31,154 nucleotides of DNA, taken from positions 1 to 31,154 of IMG/VR virus record IMGVR_UViG_3300036772_000236; one strand, written 5' to 3'. The notes under the pieces were generated by a model, which searched no databases, had not been told where the DNA came from, and saw only the letters and a list, made by a program, of their open reading frames with translations. Positions within the stretch are counted from its first letter, which is position 1. Each line of letters begins with the position of its first letter. The position numbers and the translations under genes are program-made. Shown piece after piece: positions 18,810-27,982 of this stretch. The DNA comes from a virus.

Positions 18810-20972
18810 TCAGTATTTCCCGATAATCAGCCAGAACGGATCGGTCGCTACCACGGTGACAGAGTTCCCGAATGACGGCAGCGAATAAGACGGCATCGCG
18901 TTGATCGTTCCGGTTGCCGGCGTCACGGTGCAGGCGTTCGCCGACGATTCGTGTTTAACGATCGTGAGCCGTCTCCGCTTCGCCGGCGACGGAATGGTGA
19001 TGGTCGCGGGACCGGACGAGGCATCGCACAGAATGACCTCATCGAGCGCCACGGCCGTGTAATTGCCCACGGGAGCCGCAATCTGGGGCGCGACGCCGCT
19101 GGTGTAAGAGGTCAGATCGCTGTCGATGGATACGGCGGCGCCGGGCTGCGAAGCACTCGTCCAGATCTGCACCTGGCTCACTTGGCCGGCGACGGCCGAA
19201 CACTGCACATAACTCCCGTTTACCGCATCGATGTAGGTCGAACAGGGGTTCAGTCCGTAGTCTGTCGTCACGGCGTCGTTTACGCGTGTCCACAGATTGG
19301 CTCCCCCGTAGGTCACGGGGCCCGACGTCGGATAGTTATCGATCATGCCGTTGGCGGACCCGAGCGGAATGAGGCGCGTCACCGTTCCCACCGTATAATC
19401 GTGGCCTGCTTTGTCGTTGATCCCCAGATTTCGGTCGAATCCCCCCCGGCTCATGTGGGAATCTTCCAGCTTGAGGATAGTCGCCACAGTGAAATGGCCG
19501 GTGATGTAGTCGTACAGAAAAGCGTTTGTTTCGACGCTGTCGATGCCGAGCGCGCAATTTTCAAAATGAAAGATCGTCAGTACGACGGTGAGGGAGTCTC
19601 TTACTTTCGCGCAGACCGGAAATGCATCGCCCGCCGCGCCGCCGACGATTGTCCAGCGGGACAGGACGCCGCCCGACACCTGGTAGAGATCGAGCGGAAC
19701 GACGGTCGTCGCGCCGGCGCGGGCTTGCATCGTCACTTCGTTCAGTTTCAAATTCTGGAAAGGATTACCGTGCCCATAGAAACAGAATCCGCCGTCAGTG
19801 CAGTTGCCAACCGTGATGTTGTCGATGACAGTGTTCTCCTGAATGTGCTCGGCCTCGATGCCCGAGCAACCGACAGGCCCGATAGCAGCAAGCCCGCAGT
19901 CGATCGAAATATTACGCAATCCGGATGAGGGCACGCCGTTAGCCCCGGTGGCGGTGCCCATATGGATCATTGCGCCGTAGCTGTAACCGGCCGGCACTGG
20001 CGCCGTGAAGGATGGGAGAGCCTGCAGCATGGCGCCTCCCCCGGCCCCGGGCCCGCACAGGACGACCCCCTGGGGTAAATCCAGTTGCCCGGAGATCCTG
20101 TAGGTAGCGGCAGGAAAGTCGATGCAGTTGCCCACGATGCCGCCGACGCCGCTTGCGCCCGCTGCCGCAATGGCTTGCAGGATGGGCATAGTATCGTCCG
20201 ACATACCGTCGCCCTTCGCGCCCCACCAGAACGGCGACGAAGGCGTCTGCCGCGGTATTTTGACTATGCCCAGGGATTCGTCGAAGATTTGTATCGTTGC
20301 CGCGGCCGTGAATCCTCCGGAAAGAGTGACAGTAGCGCCCGTGGCGGGCTGAATACTGCCGCCGGGGTTGAAGTGCAAATTGCAGTTGAGCGTCTGCGTC
20401 GCAACCGTTTTCCACGCTTTGGTGACTATGAGCGGCTCTGGCGAAGCGTTGTTGCACGCCGTCGCGATATCGCTGTAACCGATGTCATAAATACCCATCG
20501 ATCCGAGCACGTCTCCGACCGTCACGGGAACGGTGCCGCCGGCCGGCTGATACCCGATATTGCCCGATCCGTTCGACGCGCTGAGATCCGAGCGCAGCTT
20601 GAATCCCTGATCGATAACACCGTCGACGGTGTAAAGCACCGTGCCGGCCGTGCAATTCATCGGCGAGCCCTTCGCGCGCAGGACGAACTTATACGCGACG
20701 ATGCCTATCCATACGTTTGCGCGGCCGGAAGCATCGAGCACGATGGGGTTGGTGTTTGGGGTGCCGTTGGCGTTCTGGTAGCTTGTGAGGGGCGTCGTCG
20801 TGCCCGCGGCATATGTGCAAAGCTGGCCGCCACTGAGCGGCTTGCCGTTGTTATCGAAAAACTGCAACTGCGGCACGGGGCTGACGGTCGCGACGGGCGT
20901 CTGCGCGGACGCAAACACGGACGCGAGAGCCGCGAATAGAGCGCCGATTACAAGCGAGCGCGTGAGCTGCAT
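18810..20972 (-). CDS. Beta-helix spike protein with N-terminal signal peptide
   Basis: Residues 1-23 look like a Sec signal peptide: Arg at position 5, a hydrophobic core LVIGALFAALASVFA and an ASA cleavage site before Gln24. Residues about 33-105 match a phage tail-fibre adaptor domain (QFFDNNGKPLSGGQLCTYAA, then NPIVLDASGRANVWIG). GAKGDGMSDD at 251-260 is the entry motif of pectate-lyase-3-type beta helices, and the body to about 560 has helix-rung repeats. The 720-residue protein has about 16 cysteines, many for a cytoplasm-assembled spike. It probably binds or cuts surface polysaccharide. The signal peptide raises the option that it is exported. AAAGGA lies upstream of ATG 20972. Confidence 0.85.
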   Translation of the reverse strand: MQLTRSLVIGALFAALASVFASAQTPVATVSPVPQLQFFDNNGKPLSGGQLCTYAAGTTTPLTSYQNANGTPNTNPIVLDASGRANVWIGIVAYKFVLRAKGSPMNCTAGTVLYTVDGVIDQGFKLRSDLSASNGSGNIGYQPAGGTVPVTVGDVLGSMGIYDIGYSDIATACNNASPEPLIVTKAWKTVATQTLNCNLHFNPGGSIQPATGATVTLSGGFTAAATIQIFDESLGIVKIPRQTPSSPFWWGAKGDGMSDDTMPILQAIAAAGASGVGGIVGNCIDFPAATYRISGQLDLPQGVVLCGPGAGGGAMLQALPSFTAPVPAGYSYGAMIHMGTATGANGVPSSGLRNISIDCGLAAIGPVGCSGIEAEHIQENTVIDNITVGNCTDGGFCFYGHGNPFQNLKLNEVTMQARAGATTVVPLDLYQVSGGVLSRWTIVGGAAGDAFPVCAKVRDSLTVVLTIFHFENCALGIDSVETNAFLYDYITGHFTVATILKLEDSHMSRGGFDRNLGINDKAGHDYTVGTVTRLIPLGSANGMIDNYPTSGPVTYGGANLWTRVNDAVTTDYGLNPCSTYIDAVNGSYVQCSAVAGQVSQVQIWTSASQPGAAVSIDSDLTSYTSGVAPQIAAPVGNYTAVALDEVILCDASSGPATITIPSPAKRRRLTIVKHESSANACTVTPATGTINAMPSYSLPSFGNSVTVVATDPFWLIIGKY

Positions 20973-21007
20973 GGGTCTTTGTGTCCTTTCGGTGTGATGA
21001 GTTGTTT

Positions 21008-23107
21008 TTATTGAGCCGTCGCGGCGCGTGCTGTGGCTGCGGGAAGCTGGCGGCTTACGGTGTCATAGAGGCGCGCGAGCGCAGGCGAGCCCGGCGTAAG
21101 ATCGGATGACGCGGCAAGAATACGCCGTCCGGCGTCTGTCAGCATCAGCCTGCGCGCCATGATCGCGAGCCCGGCGGCGGTGCTGATACTGCCCAAGACC
21201 GGGTGACCTGTAGCGGTCAGACCTAACCCGCCCGCGCCTGCGCCCAGAAGCGTTAACGGCAGCGAACCGGGATCTGACAGCGCCGGGCGCTTGGTTTGCG
21301 CAGCCACTTTCGCCGCGGCATCCGCTTTATCCGCCGCGAGCACGGCCTGCTGAGAGAGGTTTTTCAGGCCATCCATTGCGGCCTTATCCGGACCCTTGAA
21401 GAACACGCCACGCGCTTCCTGCGTCTTGTCCAGGGCGTTAAAGAAATTCTCGGGGTCAAACGCGCCGCGGACATTGTCCGTCGCCTGGTTCATCGCATCC
21501 GCGGCCATCTGGTATTGAACCGCCGCGCGCCCGCGGGGATCGAGCGCGTCGAAGAACCGCTGCGCCTTGTCCCCTTTACCTGCCTGGATGAATTTGCCGA
21601 ATATCTGATCGGCCTCGGCGTCCGTGGTCGTTCCGGCGAGGTTGGGCGCGCCTGCTTTTGCTACGTCCGACGCCTTGAACGGGACGCGGGTCTGCGCATA
21701 GTACTTATCTGCGGCGTCGGCTGCGGCCTGCACATCCGGCGCGCCTGCGGCGGTGTAATTCCGAAGATCCGTATCGACGGCATCGCGCACGCCCTGAAGC
21801 GCCGCCGCCGATGAAGGTCCGAGCAACTGTTTACCAGTGCCCGTGCGCATCGCGCTGATGCGGTCGCCCAGCTCGGAGCGGAACTGACGAATGAGGTTAT
21901 AACTATTGTCAACCAGCTCGTCGCCCCGATCCGGTCCCGCGCCGATGTTCTTCTGAACGGTCTTGAGCAGATTTATCAGATGCACGTCCGGGTCTTTCGC
22001 TTTTTGCGCGTGATCGAGCGTGTCGGAAATCGCTTGTTCCGTCTCATCGAGCGGGACATCGCCCATTTCCGGATGGCTCTGAACGGCCTGCCATACCTTG
22101 TCATAGAGAGCCTCGGAGGTTTGCCGCGTGCGCCAATTCGCGAGGCCGATACTCGCCTGCTGAATCTGGGCGGGCGTCGAAGCCGCCCCCATCTGCGTCT
22201 GGAGCGCCTGCGCAGCCTTGTCGCCCCCCGCTGCGGCCTGCGCGACGTCCGCAGCGCCTTCAAACGGCGTATTCTGCAGTGCGCTTTGAAGCCGAGCGGT
22301 TTCGCCCGCGACGGCCTGCTGCGTGCCTGCGTGCGTTGCCGCCGCATTCCGCGCCGCTGCTGCTGCGTCAGCCGCAGCGATTTCCTCGGGTAGCTGGACT
22401 GTGCGGGCATTTATCAGCTTCGCTGCCCCGCGCGCGACCGCGCTCGCCGCGCCGCCCATCGCGCCCCCCGTTGCCGCGCCGATGGCCGTCTGACCGAGCT
22501 TCGGCGCGAAATAACCGCCGCCCGGCCCCGCCACGTCGACGGGCTGCATTGCGCTCGCTGCCGCGCCCGTCAGCGCGCCTTTCGCAACTGCGCCTGCGAC
22601 GGTTTTGCCCGCGCCGCCGGGTGCCGGAAGGAGCAGAGCGCCCAGAAGGTTTGCCACGGTTGACGGGTTGGGCCGGTCTGCGCGGTAACGATCCTGCAGG
22701 ATCTTCGTCAGAAGGTCCTGGTATTGCGCGTCGGCGTCGGAAGCAATGCCCATCTTATTGAGAATGTGCGCGCCGAACTGCATTACACCCGTGCTTGCCG
22801 CGACGAGCGGATGCACCACATCGGCCCCAACGCCCGGTGTGTCGCTGAACGGCGCGGAAATGCTGGTTTCCATCGACGGCTCCCGGTTCGCGTTCGCCAC
22901 GTCTCCCCGCCGGTAAAGATGAGCTTTCGCGATCACCGCCGGGTCGTAGCCGTAGGCCCGGATGATTTCGTCGTCGGTTTTCGGCGCGGCGGGCACATTT
23001 CCGCGCGCCTGCCCGGCGAGTGCGGTATAGTCGATCGCGCCGGAACCGGAGGAAGGAGCGCCGCGCGCCTGCGCCGCCAGCGCATTGTAATCGATCGGGT
23101 CAGCCAT
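21008..23107 (-). CDS. Large ejection/internal virion protein
   Basis: This 699-residue protein has N-terminal duplicated motifs IDYNALAAQARG (5-16) and IDYTALAGQARG (25-36), a Gly/Ala-rich stretch at about 150-235 (LLGALLLPAPGGAGKTVAGA, GAATGGAMGGAASAVARGAA) able to enter or cross membranes, and then long helical regions. That layout and its place after two other Ala/Gln-rich proteins fit the P22 gp16/gp20-like or T7 internal-core class, which are injected with DNA. No transglycosylase motif is visible. Start ATG 23107 lies three bases from the upstream stop. Confidence 0.7.
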   Translation of the reverse strand: MADPIDYNALAAQARGAPSSGSGAIDYTALAGQARGNVPAAPKTDDEIIRAYGYDPAVIAKAHLYRRGDVANANREPSMETSISAPFSDTPGVGADVVHPLVAASTGVMQFGAHILNKMGIASDADAQYQDLLTKILQDRYRADRPNPSTVANLLGALLLPAPGGAGKTVAGAVAKGALTGAAASAMQPVDVAGPGGGYFAPKLGQTAIGAATGGAMGGAASAVARGAAKLINARTVQLPEEIAAADAAAAARNAAATHAGTQQAVAGETARLQSALQNTPFEGAADVAQAAAGGDKAAQALQTQMGAASTPAQIQQASIGLANWRTRQTSEALYDKVWQAVQSHPEMGDVPLDETEQAISDTLDHAQKAKDPDVHLINLLKTVQKNIGAGPDRGDELVDNSYNLIRQFRSELGDRISAMRTGTGKQLLGPSSAAALQGVRDAVDTDLRNYTAAGAPDVQAAADAADKYYAQTRVPFKASDVAKAGAPNLAGTTTDAEADQIFGKFIQAGKGDKAQRFFDALDPRGRAAVQYQMAADAMNQATDNVRGAFDPENFFNALDKTQEARGVFFKGPDKAAMDGLKNLSQQAVLAADKADAAAKVAAQTKRPALSDPGSLPLTLLGAGAGGLGLTATGHPVLGSISTAAGLAIMARRLMLTDAGRRILAASSDLTPGSPALARLYDTVSRQLPAATARAATAQ

Positions 23108-23110
23108 GCG

Positions 23111-24829
23111 TTACTGTCTCGTCGTAGTGCCGCCCGCGCTTTTCACCAGCGATTCAAATGCGCGCGCCTCGGCTTCGGAGTTAAACGGATGGGTGGAACC
23201 ATCGCCCGCCTTGACTGTGATCCGACCCGCAGCGGGCGCGGGCGCGGCCGTCGAGCCCGGACGGACGGCGTTCTCGCCGAACCGCTGTTTATGCGTCTGA
23301 TCGAGCACGCGGTTCGCGCCGTCACTCACGCCCGCGAGCGCGCCGTTAAGCGTTCCCGCGTCCATCGCGACGTTGGGGCTCGATTGTTCGAGCTGCTGAA
23401 AGAGCTGCGCCGGCATCCGGCCGCCGAGCATCGCTTTCCCTTCCTGGAAAACCAGATACCGCATGTTCGTTCTGAGTTGCTGCGCTTTCGCCTCCTGCGC
23501 CGGCGTAAGCCCGAGCGCCGTGCCCGCGGTTTGCTCGGCGTTGCCGAGCCGCCCGAGGATCGGCCCAACGCGCTTTTGAATTTCCGGGTCCGAGAGCGCC
23601 TCTTTGATCTGCGCGACGGCGTCGAGCGAATTGCGCGCCGCGCGTTCCTGATCGACGGCCGTGCCCGTTAACGGCTTCGGGAACGGTTGCCCGGTCGCCG
23701 CCGTATAGGCCTGCATGACCGGCGTGCGCAGCGCCGGCGGTACCTGGTTCGCGGTGTCCGGGTTATCGGCGATCTGCTTCGCCCATCCTTTGACCGCATC
23801 GCCGCCGAATTCCATCGCGAATTTCTGCGCGTTGATGCCGGCGTTCTGTCCCTCGATCGCGATGCGGCGCGCGTTCTGCGCCTGCGTGACCTTCCGGTCC
23901 GCCTCGGTTGCGACATCTCGCGCGGTTTCGCGGTCCTGCGTCGCCCGTTGTTCCGCCGTCATCTGCGCCCGGTTGAACGCCGCCATATTTTCGGGCGACC
24001 ATTTCAGCGGAATACGCCCGGCTTCCTCGGGCGTCGCCTTCGCCGCGATCGCAGCCGCGCGCGCGGCTTCGAGCGAGGGTTGATCTGTCGCCGCGCCGGC
24101 CGCCTGCAACGCGGTGTTTACTTTCGCGACGCGCTCTTTTTCGGTTGCGGTTTCTGCTTCGCTTTGCGCCGCGCCCGCGCGCGTCACAGCCGCGCCTGCG
24201 GTCTGTTCTTTCGTTCGCTGTTCGCGCATTTTCAGCGACTGCGCGAGTAAAGGGTCGATGATTGCCTGCACGCCCTCGGGCGTCGGGTTCTGTTGAATCT
24301 GTGAGGCGATTTGCGCGGCCTGCGGCGCGGGTAATACACCGTCCCGCACGGCTTTGCCTATGGTCGCGGTCGCGAGCGCCGGGTTATATTTCCCGTCCGC
24401 GATCACCTGAAGATGCGAAGCGACGTAATCGTCGGTCGCGGTCTTCTGCTCCATCTGCGTCTTTTTCAGCTTCGCGGTTGCCTCGTTCGCATCGGCGAAC
24501 GTCTTCGTAAGACCTGGTATCGCGGAGCCGTGGCCGCCGGCGGCGAGGTTGCTGAGGATCGTCGGCGAAAGCGTGAGGTTACCATCCGCATCCGGCGTCA
24601 TTCCGGTCTTGAAAGCGTTGTCGAGCGCCTCCTGATCGGCGATCGCCTTTTGTTTCTGCTGCAGTTCCAGCCTGCCCGTCTGCAACTGCTGCTGCTGGAT
24701 CTGCTGTTGTACGATGCCCGATTTGAGCGTCTGCAGTTTCGAATACGCCGCGAGCGGATCGGGGATCGCGATCTGCGGCACCTGCCAGCGCGCCATCGTG
24801 TCGGTTATCAAGCTCGGGTCAATTGGCAT
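23111..24829 (-). CDS. Ejection/internal virion protein, Gln-rich helical
   Basis: The 572-residue product is largely helical, with a Gln-rich stretch near 39-62 (VQQQIQQQQLQTGRLELQQK) and many Ala/Glu/Gln helices, then a C-terminal domain with GRITVKAGDGSTHPFNSEAE and a short helix. The ATG at 24829 has AGGGAC upstream. It lies between two other ejection-type genes, which supports a role in DNA injection. No enzyme motif is visible. Confidence 0.68.
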   Translation of the reverse strand: MPIDPSLITDTMARWQVPQIAIPDPLAAYSKLQTLKSGIVQQQIQQQQLQTGRLELQQKQKAIADQEALDNAFKTGMTPDADGNLTLSPTILSNLAAGGHGSAIPGLTKTFADANEATAKLKKTQMEQKTATDDYVASHLQVIADGKYNPALATATIGKAVRDGVLPAPQAAQIASQIQQNPTPEGVQAIIDPLLAQSLKMREQRTKEQTAGAAVTRAGAAQSEAETATEKERVAKVNTALQAAGAATDQPSLEAARAAAIAAKATPEEAGRIPLKWSPENMAAFNRAQMTAEQRATQDRETARDVATEADRKVTQAQNARRIAIEGQNAGINAQKFAMEFGGDAVKGWAKQIADNPDTANQVPPALRTPVMQAYTAATGQPFPKPLTGTAVDQERAARNSLDAVAQIKEALSDPEIQKRVGPILGRLGNAEQTAGTALGLTPAQEAKAQQLRTNMRYLVFQEGKAMLGGRMPAQLFQQLEQSSPNVAMDAGTLNGALAGVSDGANRVLDQTHKQRFGENAVRPGSTAAPAPAAGRITVKAGDGSTHPFNSEAEARAFESLVKSAGGTTTRQ

Positions 24830-24838
24830 GGTTTGTCC

Positions 24839-25684
24839 CTAGTCGGCGGATCCGTATCTACTACCTGAACTCCCCGTCAGCGCAGCCAAAAGCCCGGCGT
24901 TCTGGTAGGTATTCAACGCGGAGTTTACGGTGCTGCCCAGGCCGCCGAGCCCGGCGTTCAACGCGCTCGCCGACCCAAGCGTTCCCGCCGCCGCCGCGTT
25001 GCCGCCTTCGGTCAGCAGATTGCCGATATTCGTCGCCGTACTCGCGCCCGTCTGCGCCAGCGTGTTCGTCGCGTTCTGGCCGAGGCCCGCGACCGACGCG
25101 AGGCGGTTGAACTGGTTCGTCTGGTTCGTGTTATACGCGTTGAAGCGCGTCTGGTAGCCGGTGAGCGCGTCCTGAAAATTGGTGTTGTAGCCCGTCAGCG
25201 CGCGGTTATAGACGTTGCTGTACTCGTTCGACGCATAATCCTGACCGTACTGCGCAAGCGCCTTCAGCGTGCCGCCACTGAACGCGCCGCCGGACGCGGC
25301 CGCGCCGCGTTCGAGCGCCTGTTCGCCCTGCTGGAGGCGAAACGCGTAGCCGGGATCGTTCGAGTTGTCGAGCGTCGGCGCGACGAACGGCGCAGGCTGC
25401 GCGAACGTCTCGCCGAACGGCGTCACGAGCGCGCCGCCGGGCTGCGTGCCCGCCGTCAGTTGGGCGAGGCCGCCGGCGCCCGCCGTGAGCCAGGGGGCCT
25501 CGTTCGCCTGCGTGATGTTAAACTCGCGCTGCTGTTCGGCGATCGCTGCCGCGTCGGACTGCTGCTGCTGCTTCGAGGCCGTCGATGCCGCACTGGATCC
25601 AAGCAGGCCGCTGGCAAGGCCGCCCGCTGCGGAAAGGCCGCCGCCGATAAGCGCCGCTGTCCCGATGCTGACTCCGATGCTCAT
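24839..25684 (-). CDS. DNA ejection/transfer-type virion protein
   Basis: From ATG 25684 (ATGA overlap with the oxygenase stop) the protein has 281 residues. It begins MSIGVSIGTAALIGGGLSAA with a Gly-rich hydrophobic segment and SKQQQQSD, then Tyr/Asn-rich helices (NEYSNVYNRALTGYNTNFQD, YNTNQTNQFNRLASVAGLGQ). This pattern is typical of short-tailed-phage proteins placed before the large ejection proteins (P22 gp7-like region). The frame is open to 25966 but through the next gene. Function by family resemblance and position. Confidence 0.75.
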   Translation of the reverse strand: MSIGVSIGTAALIGGGLSAAGGLASGLLGSSAASTASKQQQQSDAAAIAEQQREFNITQANEAPWLTAGAGGLAQLTAGTQPGGALVTPFGETFAQPAPFVAPTLDNSNDPGYAFRLQQGEQALERGAAASGGAFSGGTLKALAQYGQDYASNEYSNVYNRALTGYNTNFQDALTGYQTRFNAYNTNQTNQFNRLASVAGLGQNATNTLAQTGASTATNIGNLLTEGGNAAAAGTLGSASALNAGLGGLGSTVNSALNTYQNAGLLAALTGSSGSRYGSAD

Positions 25685-26223
25685 GCGGCCCACCTCCCGA
25701 AAACCACCTGCGTCAGGCGCGCGTCCGCGTCCGCGCCCCAATTGCCGAAAAGCGCGCGCGAGTGAAAGAACGTCGAATCGAAAAACACGAGGCGATTGAA
25801 AACCGCACGCACGCGCCGGCGCGCGTGCCATCCCTCGGGCGTACGCCCCTCGACGGAGCGCTCGTGCGGAATCGCGCTTTTGAGGGCGCCGGTCTTCACA
25901 TGCCGCCAGAACACCGTGCCGTCGTCTTTCGGCGGATCCGGATTCAGATAAAGCAGCGCCGTCCACTCGCCCATATCGGCGTCGGTGTGAATGAAGTGCG
26001 GTTCCTGCTGGCCTGCGGGACTGCGGCGGAAAAACGAGAGCGTCGGAACGATGCCGGGAAACAGCGCGGCGAGCTTTTCGGGCACGTCCGCCGGCGTCGG
26101 CAGCGCGATTCCGTGGAACGTGGCTTCCGGAAATTCGTAGGTGCGAAACTCGCGCGCGATCGCGTCCGCGCGGTAGGCCGAGGGATCGGCGAGAAAGCCG
26201 TCGAATACGCGCACGTCAGGCAT
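25681..26223 (-). CDS. 2-oxoglutarate/Fe(II) oxygenase-like protein (DUF6445-type)
   Basis: The 180-residue protein from ATG 26223 shows the facial-triad pattern: IHTDADMGEWTALLYLNP with His79 and Asp81, and a distal FFHSR with His154; Arg169 could bind 2-oxoglutarate. EPHFIHTD and FWRH at 105-108 fit the double-stranded beta-helix fold. Phages carry several such enzymes; some hydroxylate proteins or DNA bases. It lies inside the virion operon, between the GNAT gene and an ejection gene, so a virion protein may be its substrate (inference). Overlap of eight bases with the GNAT gene. Confidence 0.72.
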   Translation of the reverse strand: MPDVRVFDGFLADPSAYRADAIAREFRTYEFPEATFHGIALPTPADVPEKLAALFPGIVPTLSFFRRSPAGQQEPHFIHTDADMGEWTALLYLNPDPPKDDGTVFWRHVKTGALKSAIPHERSVEGRTPEGWHARRRVRAVFNRLVFFDSTFFHSRALFGNWGADADARLTQVVFGRWAA

Positions 26224-26689
26224 GCCGCGAAACTCCGTTCGTAAGCGCTTTCGCGTATCGCATCTCGATCGGTTCGAAACCAGCGCGCAGATAGAACCGC
26301 GCGACCTTCTCGGGCATCGAGTCAAACAGGTGAACCATCTGAATCGATGCCGCGCCGCGGTCGCGCGCCCACTGTTCAAATCGCCGGTAAAGCCTGACGC
26401 CCGCGCCGCGCTGCGCCTCGCGCACGAACCAGAAAAATTCTTCGGCGATGAGTTGATCGCCGTAGATCCCGCGATGGATGACGCCGCCGAGCAGACCAGT
26501 AATGGTGCCCGATTCATCGAAGTCGGCGAAAATCACGCCGCCGCCGTCGAGCAGTTGCGTCCAGATTTCGCGGAAGTGATCGAGACGGAAGCCGCCGCCG
26601 TTTTCGCGCAGCAAGGGCGACGCGGCGTGAAACTCGCGCGCCGCGGCGGCTACGCGGTCGAGGTCGGCGGGCTGCATACTGCGAATCAT
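26216..26689 (-). CDS. GNAT-family N-acetyltransferase
   Basis: The 157-residue protein has the GNAT acetyl-CoA loop at REAQRGAGVRL (90-100, with R94-G95-A96-G97) after EEFFWFV (strand 4), and the C-terminal KVARFYLRAGFEPIEMRYAK (128-147) typical of the last helix and strand. Such proteins acetylate amines or proteins with acetyl-CoA. Phage GNATs beside virion genes are common but poorly understood. It is co-transcribed with the oxygenase-like gene. Substrate unknown. Confidence 0.85.
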   Translation of the reverse strand: MIRSMQPADLDRVAAAAREFHAASPLLRENGGGFRLDHFREIWTQLLDGGGVIFADFDESGTITGLLGGVIHRGIYGDQLIAEEFFWFVREAQRGAGVRLYRRFEQWARDRGAASIQMVHLFDSMPEKVARFYLRAGFEPIEMRYAKALTNGVSRHA

Positions 26690-26695
26690 GGCGTT

Positions 26696-27010
26696 TTACG
26701 AGCTCGGCGTGGCCGGTGTCTCCAAAATCGCGCCGAGCACGTTTACGGCTGCGGACGGCGTAATCGCTATGGTGTCGCCGGGCATGCCGATTTTGTTGAT
26801 CGCGGCAGCGCACTCGAAGGTTTCGAGCGGCCCGAGCGTCCGCGTCGTGTAAATCGCGATGCCGTACACCGTCAGCGTGAACGTGCAGGCGTTTACCGCG
26901 TCCGGGTTCGAGACGCTGAGCCCCTTGATGATGCCTTTCTGGTTGCCGCCGATCGTATAGAGCGTCGCAAGCGCCGATGGCGTGCCCTTGAATTGTTTGG
27001 GAGTAATCAT
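26696..27010 (-). CDS. Small structural-type protein (104 aa)
   Basis: The protein starts MITPKQFKGTPSALATLYTI at ATG 27010 behind AAGAGA. It is beta-rich (ACTFTLTVYGIAIYTTRTLG, GDTIAITPSAAVNVLGAILE) with no charged helix, as in small head-tail or decoration proteins. Its size and composition resemble the 92-aa protein at 1006-1284. It sits between a C1q-like virion protein and the GNAT gene. Structural role inferred. Confidence 0.7.
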   Translation of the reverse strand: MITPKQFKGTPSALATLYTIGGNQKGIIKGLSVSNPDAVNACTFTLTVYGIAIYTTRTLGPLETFECAAAINKIGMPGDTIAITPSAAVNVLGAILETPATPSS

Positions 27011-27019
27011 AGAGTCTCT

Positions 27020-27982
27020 TCAGGCGACCCGGATGGCGGAAATCATGGTGGTGCCGCCCGCGCCGAGGCACAAACTGGCGCCAGTGCCTGCCGTCTGCGC
27101 CGCTGCAAGCTGCAGGATCGTGCCGGCCGCGGCGGCTATAATCCACTGCTGGCCGATCATCGCGCGGAATCCGTCATTCGTCGCCGGCGTCAGGACTGCG
27201 ACCTCCGGCTGAAGCGCGGACACGACCGAGAGCGCACCCTGGAAAGTCGTCGCTCCATCGGCGGCGGCGTAGTAAAAGTCGAATATACCCGTGACAAGAT
27301 ATGTACCGGCCCCGGTGATCGTGAGTGCAGCGCCCGTCAGATCGGTATATGAGCCTGCGGCGAGCGCGGTGTTCGCCGAGGCGTAGGCGATCTGCGCGGC
27401 GAGCGGCGGCGCTCCCGCGAGCGAAGACAGCGGGGTCGGCGTGGGCGCGTTCGATGCGTTGCCGACCCAGATGTCGTTATTCGGCAGCGTGGCCGCGATC
27501 AGGTCCGCGCTCGCATTGCTCGCGACGACAGCGGCCGAGCGCGGCACAACGGGCACGCTGACGGGCGCCGGCGCGGCGAGCAGCGCTTCGAGCGCGGCAA
27601 TCTCGCCCGCAGCATCGCCGCGCGGCGCGGGTTCGGCGGCGAATGTTTCGAGCGCGCGCCTGTCGCCGTCCGCCGCGGCATCGGCGAACGCGCGGCCGGC
27701 GAGCGCGGCGTGCATTGCGGCCTCGACGAACCGCTCCCGCGGCGCGGCGCCGGATCCGATCAGCCACGCAAGCGAAAGCGCCTCTTCGACGCCGGCGGCG
27801 TTTTCGGCGAGCGCGGCATCGAGCGCGCCGTCCGCGATCGCTTCTAAAATTTCGAGATCGCCCACGGTCAGAAGTCCCGAGCGCGACGCGAGCAGCCAGC
27901 GAAAGAAAAACATCGTGGGCGTACCGTCGGCGTTGACGATCGCCATCTGCGGCGTTAATCCGGCTTCAACAGAATTCGCCAT
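27020..27982 (-). CDS. Virion protein with C1q/jelly-roll-like C-terminal domain
   Basis: From ATG 27982 (TGATG overlap) the product has 320 residues. The first part (GTPTMFFFRWLLASRSGLLT, then Ala/Glu-rich helices to about 140) is alpha-helical. The C-terminal ~130 residues (GAALTITGAGTYLVTGIFDF, then QWIIAAAAGTILQLAAAQTA, TTMISAIRV) read like the C1q/TNF-type trimeric domains found at the ends of phage tail appendages. It may be a minor tail or receptor-binding protein. Location after the gp10-like gene fits a tail component. Confidence 0.68.
   Translation of the reverse strand: MANSVEAGLTPQMAIVNADGTPTMFFFRWLLASRSGLLTVGDLEILEAIADGALDAALAENAAGVEEALSLAWLIGSGAAPRERFVEAAMHAALAGRAFADAAADGDRRALETFAAEPAPRGDAAGEIAALEALLAAPAPVSVPVVPRSAAVVASNASADLIAATLPNNDIWVGNASNAPTPTPLSSLAGAPPLAAQIAYASANTALAAGSYTDLTGAALTITGAGTYLVTGIFDFYYAAADGATTFQGALSVVSALQPEVAVLTPATNDGFRAMIGQQWIIAAAAGTILQLAAAQTAGTGASLCLGAGGTTMISAIRVA

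Noticed and set aside
18951-20939. Plus-strand frames of 325 and 284 aa
   Set aside because: They lie wholly opposite the beta-helix spike gene and show no domain features.
22724-24868. Plus-strand frames opposite the ejection proteins (315, 187, 151 aa)
   Set aside because: Arg-rich shadows in a GC-rich genome; the minus strand has sensible composition, ribosome sites and order.
26222-27352. Plus-strand 376-aa frame
   Set aside because: Antisense to the GNAT gene and two structural-type genes; Arg-rich and without motifs.
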